Positions 61,051 through 64,000 of a stretch of DNA of 64,000 nt are shown here, piece by piece (within the stretch, counting starts at the first letter, position 1; the number at the start of each line of letters is the position of its first letter). A program made the position numbers and the translations under genes. The stretch comes from Adenanthera pavonina (lineage: Eukaryota > Streptophyta > Magnoliopsida > Fabales > Fabaceae), in assembly GCA_026686845.1 (NCBI GenBank), contig JAIVEN010000015.1, positions 23,851,501 to 23,915,500 of the forward strand, in the 5' to 3' direction. A model generated the notes under the pieces. That model did not search any database. It was not told the DNA's origin and was given only the letters and a program-made list of their open reading frames with translations.

Positions 61051-63122
61051 AGTGCTTCATTCACCATGCTCTAGGTGCCTGTTTTAAGCCATAAAGAGCT
61101 TTCTTCAGTTTATATACATGGTTTGGCTTTGTTGAATCCTCAAAACTAGTTGATCAACATAAACTTCTTCCATGATATAACCATTCAGAAAAGCACTTTT
61201 TACATCCATTTAATACAGCATTTTGTCTTTAATGCATGCATAGGCTAAGAGAATTCTTATTACTTCCAATCTTGCAATTAGAGCAAAAGTTTCCTCATAA
61301 TCTATACCTTCCTCCTTATTATATCCTTTGGCTACCAACCTAGCTTTGTTTCTAATAATTGTTCTTGATTCATCAAGTTTATTTCTAAATACCTATTTAG
61401 TTCTAATAATTGGGTGATCCTTGGGCCTAGGCACTAAATCTCAAACTTGATTTCTTTCAAACTAATTAAGTTCTTCTTGCATAGCTAATATCCAATATTC
61501 ATCAGTTAAGGCTTCTTCGGTACACTTAGGTTCAATTTGAGAAATAAATATATAGTTATTTATTTGATCCCTAAGTTGGCTTCTGGTTTTAACATTCTCC
61601 TGAATATCCCCAATCACTTGATTAACAGGATGACTCCTTTGATATCTCCAAACTCTAGGGAGTTCTTGAGAGTCTTCTTAATTATCATCAGGTTCCATAT
61701 CTTTCTCCTGAATATCTTCATCTACATTAGTAGATTCTGATTTTTGAAGGTTTAGTTTTATTTTCTTCAGAGATACGTAAATTTTTAAGACTTGAAATTA
61801 GCTTATCCTCTTCCAAAATAGGCTTAGCAATAGTCTCATTTTCTATGAACACTACATGCACAAACTCCTTCGCTGTCTTAGACTTTTTGTTGAATACTCT
61901 ATATGCTTTACTCCTCTTTGAGTAGCCAAGAAATATACATTCATTTGACTTTACATCAAACTTACCCAAATTATCCTTGTTGTTGTTGTGTATATAGCAA
62001 GTGCACCCAAAAACATGTAGATGAGAGAGGTTAGGCTTCTTTCCCTTATATAGCTAGTGTGGGGTTTTGCCTAGAATGGGTCTGATGTATGCTTTGTTCA
62101 TCAAGTAGCATGTTGTGTTCACTGCATCAGCCCAGAAGTATTTTGGCAATCCTTTTTTATTCAGCATTGCACGAGCAATTTCTTCCAGTACTCTATTTTT
62201 GCTCTCCACAACTCCATTTAGTTAAGGTGTTCTTAGGGCAGAGAAGTTGTGCCCTATTCCATTCTCTTCGTAGTAGTCAGCAAATTGAGCATTTTGAAAC
62301 ACACCACCATGATCTGTTCTAATACACACAATAGAACAACCTTTCTCATTTGGGATTTTATTAGCTAAGATCAAGAATGCTTCAAATGTTTCATCTTTAA
62401 AGGATAGAAATAAGGTCTAAGTAAATCTGAAATATTCATCTACTACAACAAGTACATACAAGTTACCGCCAATACTTTTAACATGACTAGGACCTATCAA
62501 ATTCATGTAAAGCAATTATAGTGGCCTAGTTATAAAGACAACATTTTTATATTTAAACGAGGACTTCGTTTGTTTCCCCTTAAGGCGAGCATTACATTCT
62601 CTATCTTTTTCAAAAGTTATTTTGGGTAATCCAAGAACTAGTTCATTTCTAACAAGTTTATTCAATTGATGCATCCTAACATGAGCTAGTCTCCTATGCC
62701 ATAGCCAACTATCATTATTTTCACTGATTAAGCATATTGAATCTAGAACAGGTAATTCATATAAATCAACTGTATAATAATTACCATCTCTTTGTGCCTT
62801 AAGAATGACTTCGTGGTCACTTTTTCTGATGACCTTGCAGTAGTTGGAATCGAACAGAACCCAGTTACCTTTATCACATGTTTGGCTTACACTCAGCAAG
62901 TTGTGGTTGAGTCCTATTACAAACAAGACTTCTTCTATTGATGTTTCTAGGTTTCTTCCCACAATTCCAATACCAACTATCTTGCCAGACTGGTCACCAC
63001 CAAAAATAACTTTTCCTCCCTTCTTGTTTCTCAGCACAATGAATTTTTTTGTCTCCAGTCATGTGTCTTGAGTAAGCACTATCCATATACCATTTATTGC
63101 TTTTCTAGGTCTTCAGATATAC
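61051..63122 (-). pseudogene. pol: K pol (PR-INT-partial RT)
   Basis: PR and the following linker at 62516-63120 (open from GGKVIFGGDQ), integrase zinc finger (HRRLAHVRMHQL), integrase core fragments at about 62060-62480 and the integrase C-terminus at 61727-61969 (NECIFLGYSKRSKAYRVFNKKS). Reverse transcriptase N-terminal half is at 61051-61620, cut after the YGLKQAPRAW region. Frame broken repeatedly. Confidence 0.8.
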
Positions 63123-63139
63123 CTGAAAAATAGATTTTA
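63120..63139 (-). other. K gag-pol junction, splice-acceptor-like
   Basis: Minus strand: gag TAA (63139-63137), then 14 nt AATCTATTTTTCAG, then GTATATCTG opening pol in phase 0. Confidence 0.5.
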
Positions 63140-63889
63140 TTTCTTTTCTTTAGGTACCCATATTTATTTAGGTCTTTTCCTGTTAGTTTTTTTCTTTGGT
63201 ACTGAAATACCTTTGGAAACCCATTTCATTCCATTGTCATTACCTTCCTTTTTATATACACAAGAGGAGGATATGTGACCCTTCTTATTACAGAAGTGGC
63301 AAGTGGAAAAGGAGCTTAATGAGACAAATGTAGGTCTAAAGTAATGCAAGTAATATTTATCCTTTTGACTTTTTGGTGCAAGAAATGACTCAATGTTTTG
63401 TGCTAAATTTATGCCATTACCACACACAAAATTTCTTAGATAAAGATTTTGTTTCTTGCATTTTAGTTTTTCTTTAATAACACATGGGTTATATCCTAGA
63501 CCAGCTTTGCTTTAACTAACTATTTGTATTCCTAGTATTACTTTTAGCATATCTTGCCCTTTGGTGAACCTGGTTAAGGTCTTATGGAGATAAGCATTCT
63601 TATCTCTCAACTCACTACATGAGGTGCAAACAGAGGCAGTAAAAAGAGTAAATGGAGTTGCAATACAAGATGCATGAGATTCATTTTCGAGTTAGATTAT
63701 TTTCCTTTTAGCTACATGCAACTACTTAGACACTTTGACAAACTCAGACATTAAATCATTGAATACATTATGCAATTCATTGTAGGATGGTTTAGAGTTA
63801 TTTACCTCAGAATCACTATCATTATCTTGTTGATGATTCTTTTCCTCTTCTACTGCTTCTTGTGCCACCAAGCAAAGATTGGCAATTTC
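63137..63889 (-). pseudogene. gag: K gag, C-terminal part
   Basis: Holds the second CCHC knuckle (CHFCNKKGHISSSC, about 63260-63301), the basic linker and the acidic EIANLCLVAQEA region, which J truncates at 63889. Ends ...RPK, an in-frame TAA, IWVPKEKK and TAA. Confidence 0.78.
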
Positions 63890-64000
63890 TGTTGGAGATT
63901 GTGCCATAGGTCAATCATTATATTATGAACATTGTCTTTCATTATGAAAAAGAAGGTGTTTTTTCTTATATTATTATATTGTTTGCATGTTTTTTTTATA
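63890..64000 (+). mobile_element. J: left end of an LTR of the I family, runs off the window
   Basis: TGTTGGAGATTGTGCC onward matches the first 110 bases of I with few differences. Five bases before it are ATTTC (63885-63889), the expected duplication. Whether it is a solo LTR or a full element cannot be seen. Confidence 0.75.

Larger units (their letters stand above)
61051..63889 (-). mobile_element. K: inverted copia fragment (RT back to gag)
   Basis: Minus-strand copia coding remnant, read from gag at the right to reverse transcriptase at the left, with no LTR in view. On the left it joins L tail to tail near 61050; on the right LTR J cuts it at 63890. Its 5' half should continue beyond J. 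Sequence closely parallels A, C and L. Confidence 0.82.

Noticed and set aside
61050..63889. L and K as a single element
   Set aside because: They are on opposite strands, and both contain integrase and gag, so they are separate copies joined by rearrangement.
1..64000. Host protein-coding gene, rRNA or tRNA
   Set aside because: Every long or motif-bearing frame belongs to a transposable element. The remaining frames are short, AT-rich and without recognisable domains.

Overview
This window is intergenic heterochromatin from a flowering plant, probably a eudicot with a low-GC, repeat-rich genome. It contains no recognisable host gene. Nearly everything between 3682 and 64000 is transposable element: Ty1/copia LTR retrotransposons of a Sirevirus-like type, long solo LTRs that look Ty3/gypsy-type, a second LTR family, and a CACTA DNA transposon. 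The evidence is initiator-tRNA-Met primer binding sites, polypurine tracts, TG...CA LTR ends, 5-bp target duplications, copia-order PR-INT-RT-RNaseH domains and a CACTGG terminus.

Layout: 1-3681 is AT-rich non-coding flank with microsatellites, a 72-bp tandem duplication and a hairpin-bearing MITE-like stretch. From 3682 to 45005 lies one resolved nest in which every junction carries a target-site duplication. The outer shell F is a 2.77-kb solo LTR (minus, TSD CAAAA). Into F inserted copia element A (plus, TSD TAAAT), solo copia LTR G (TSD TAGAT) and gypsy-type solo LTR E (TSD TGTAT). A was itself hit by gypsy-type solo LTR D in gag (TSD ACATT/C), copia solo LTR B in pol (TSD CCAAA) and solo LTR I in ORF3 (TSD GGAAC). 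B was hit by the youngest element, C (13066-24995, minus, TSD AAAAT). G was hit by an internally deleted copia copy, H (TSD ACCAC). From 45011 to 48546 the pre-insertion flank resumes. From 48547 a second gypsy-type LTR, N, carries solo LTR O and is cut by a CACTA element M (from 52018) with Ulp1-like and DUF8039-like remnants. Copia element L enters M at 56585 and joins, near 61050, an inverted copia fragment K. K is broken at 63890 by an LTR (J) of the same family as I.

Element C is almost complete: 1.72-kb LTRs differing by seven substitutions and one indel, PBS, gag with two CCHC knuckles, pol with all catalytic motifs, a 727-residue third ORF and a PPT. It has one stop codon in gag and one in RNase H. 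Three patterns are not explained by routine annotation. (1) The third ORF, in the env-like position, has no membrane or signal segments and instead resembles the putative plant transposon protein domain (PF20167-type). It is preceded in two diverged elements by the same TATAAACCC box 44-46 nt before the ATG, and by a second copy of the LTR-type motif array, which suggests its own promoter. (2) In four diverged elements the gag stop is followed by 14 (once 17) nt ending in a pyrimidine-rich YAG|GT, exactly where the pol frame opens, like a conserved splice acceptor. (3) The LTRs are packed with short motifs on both strands (TTCGTCTG/CAGACGAA and ATTCGAAT) whose CpGs decay with element age.
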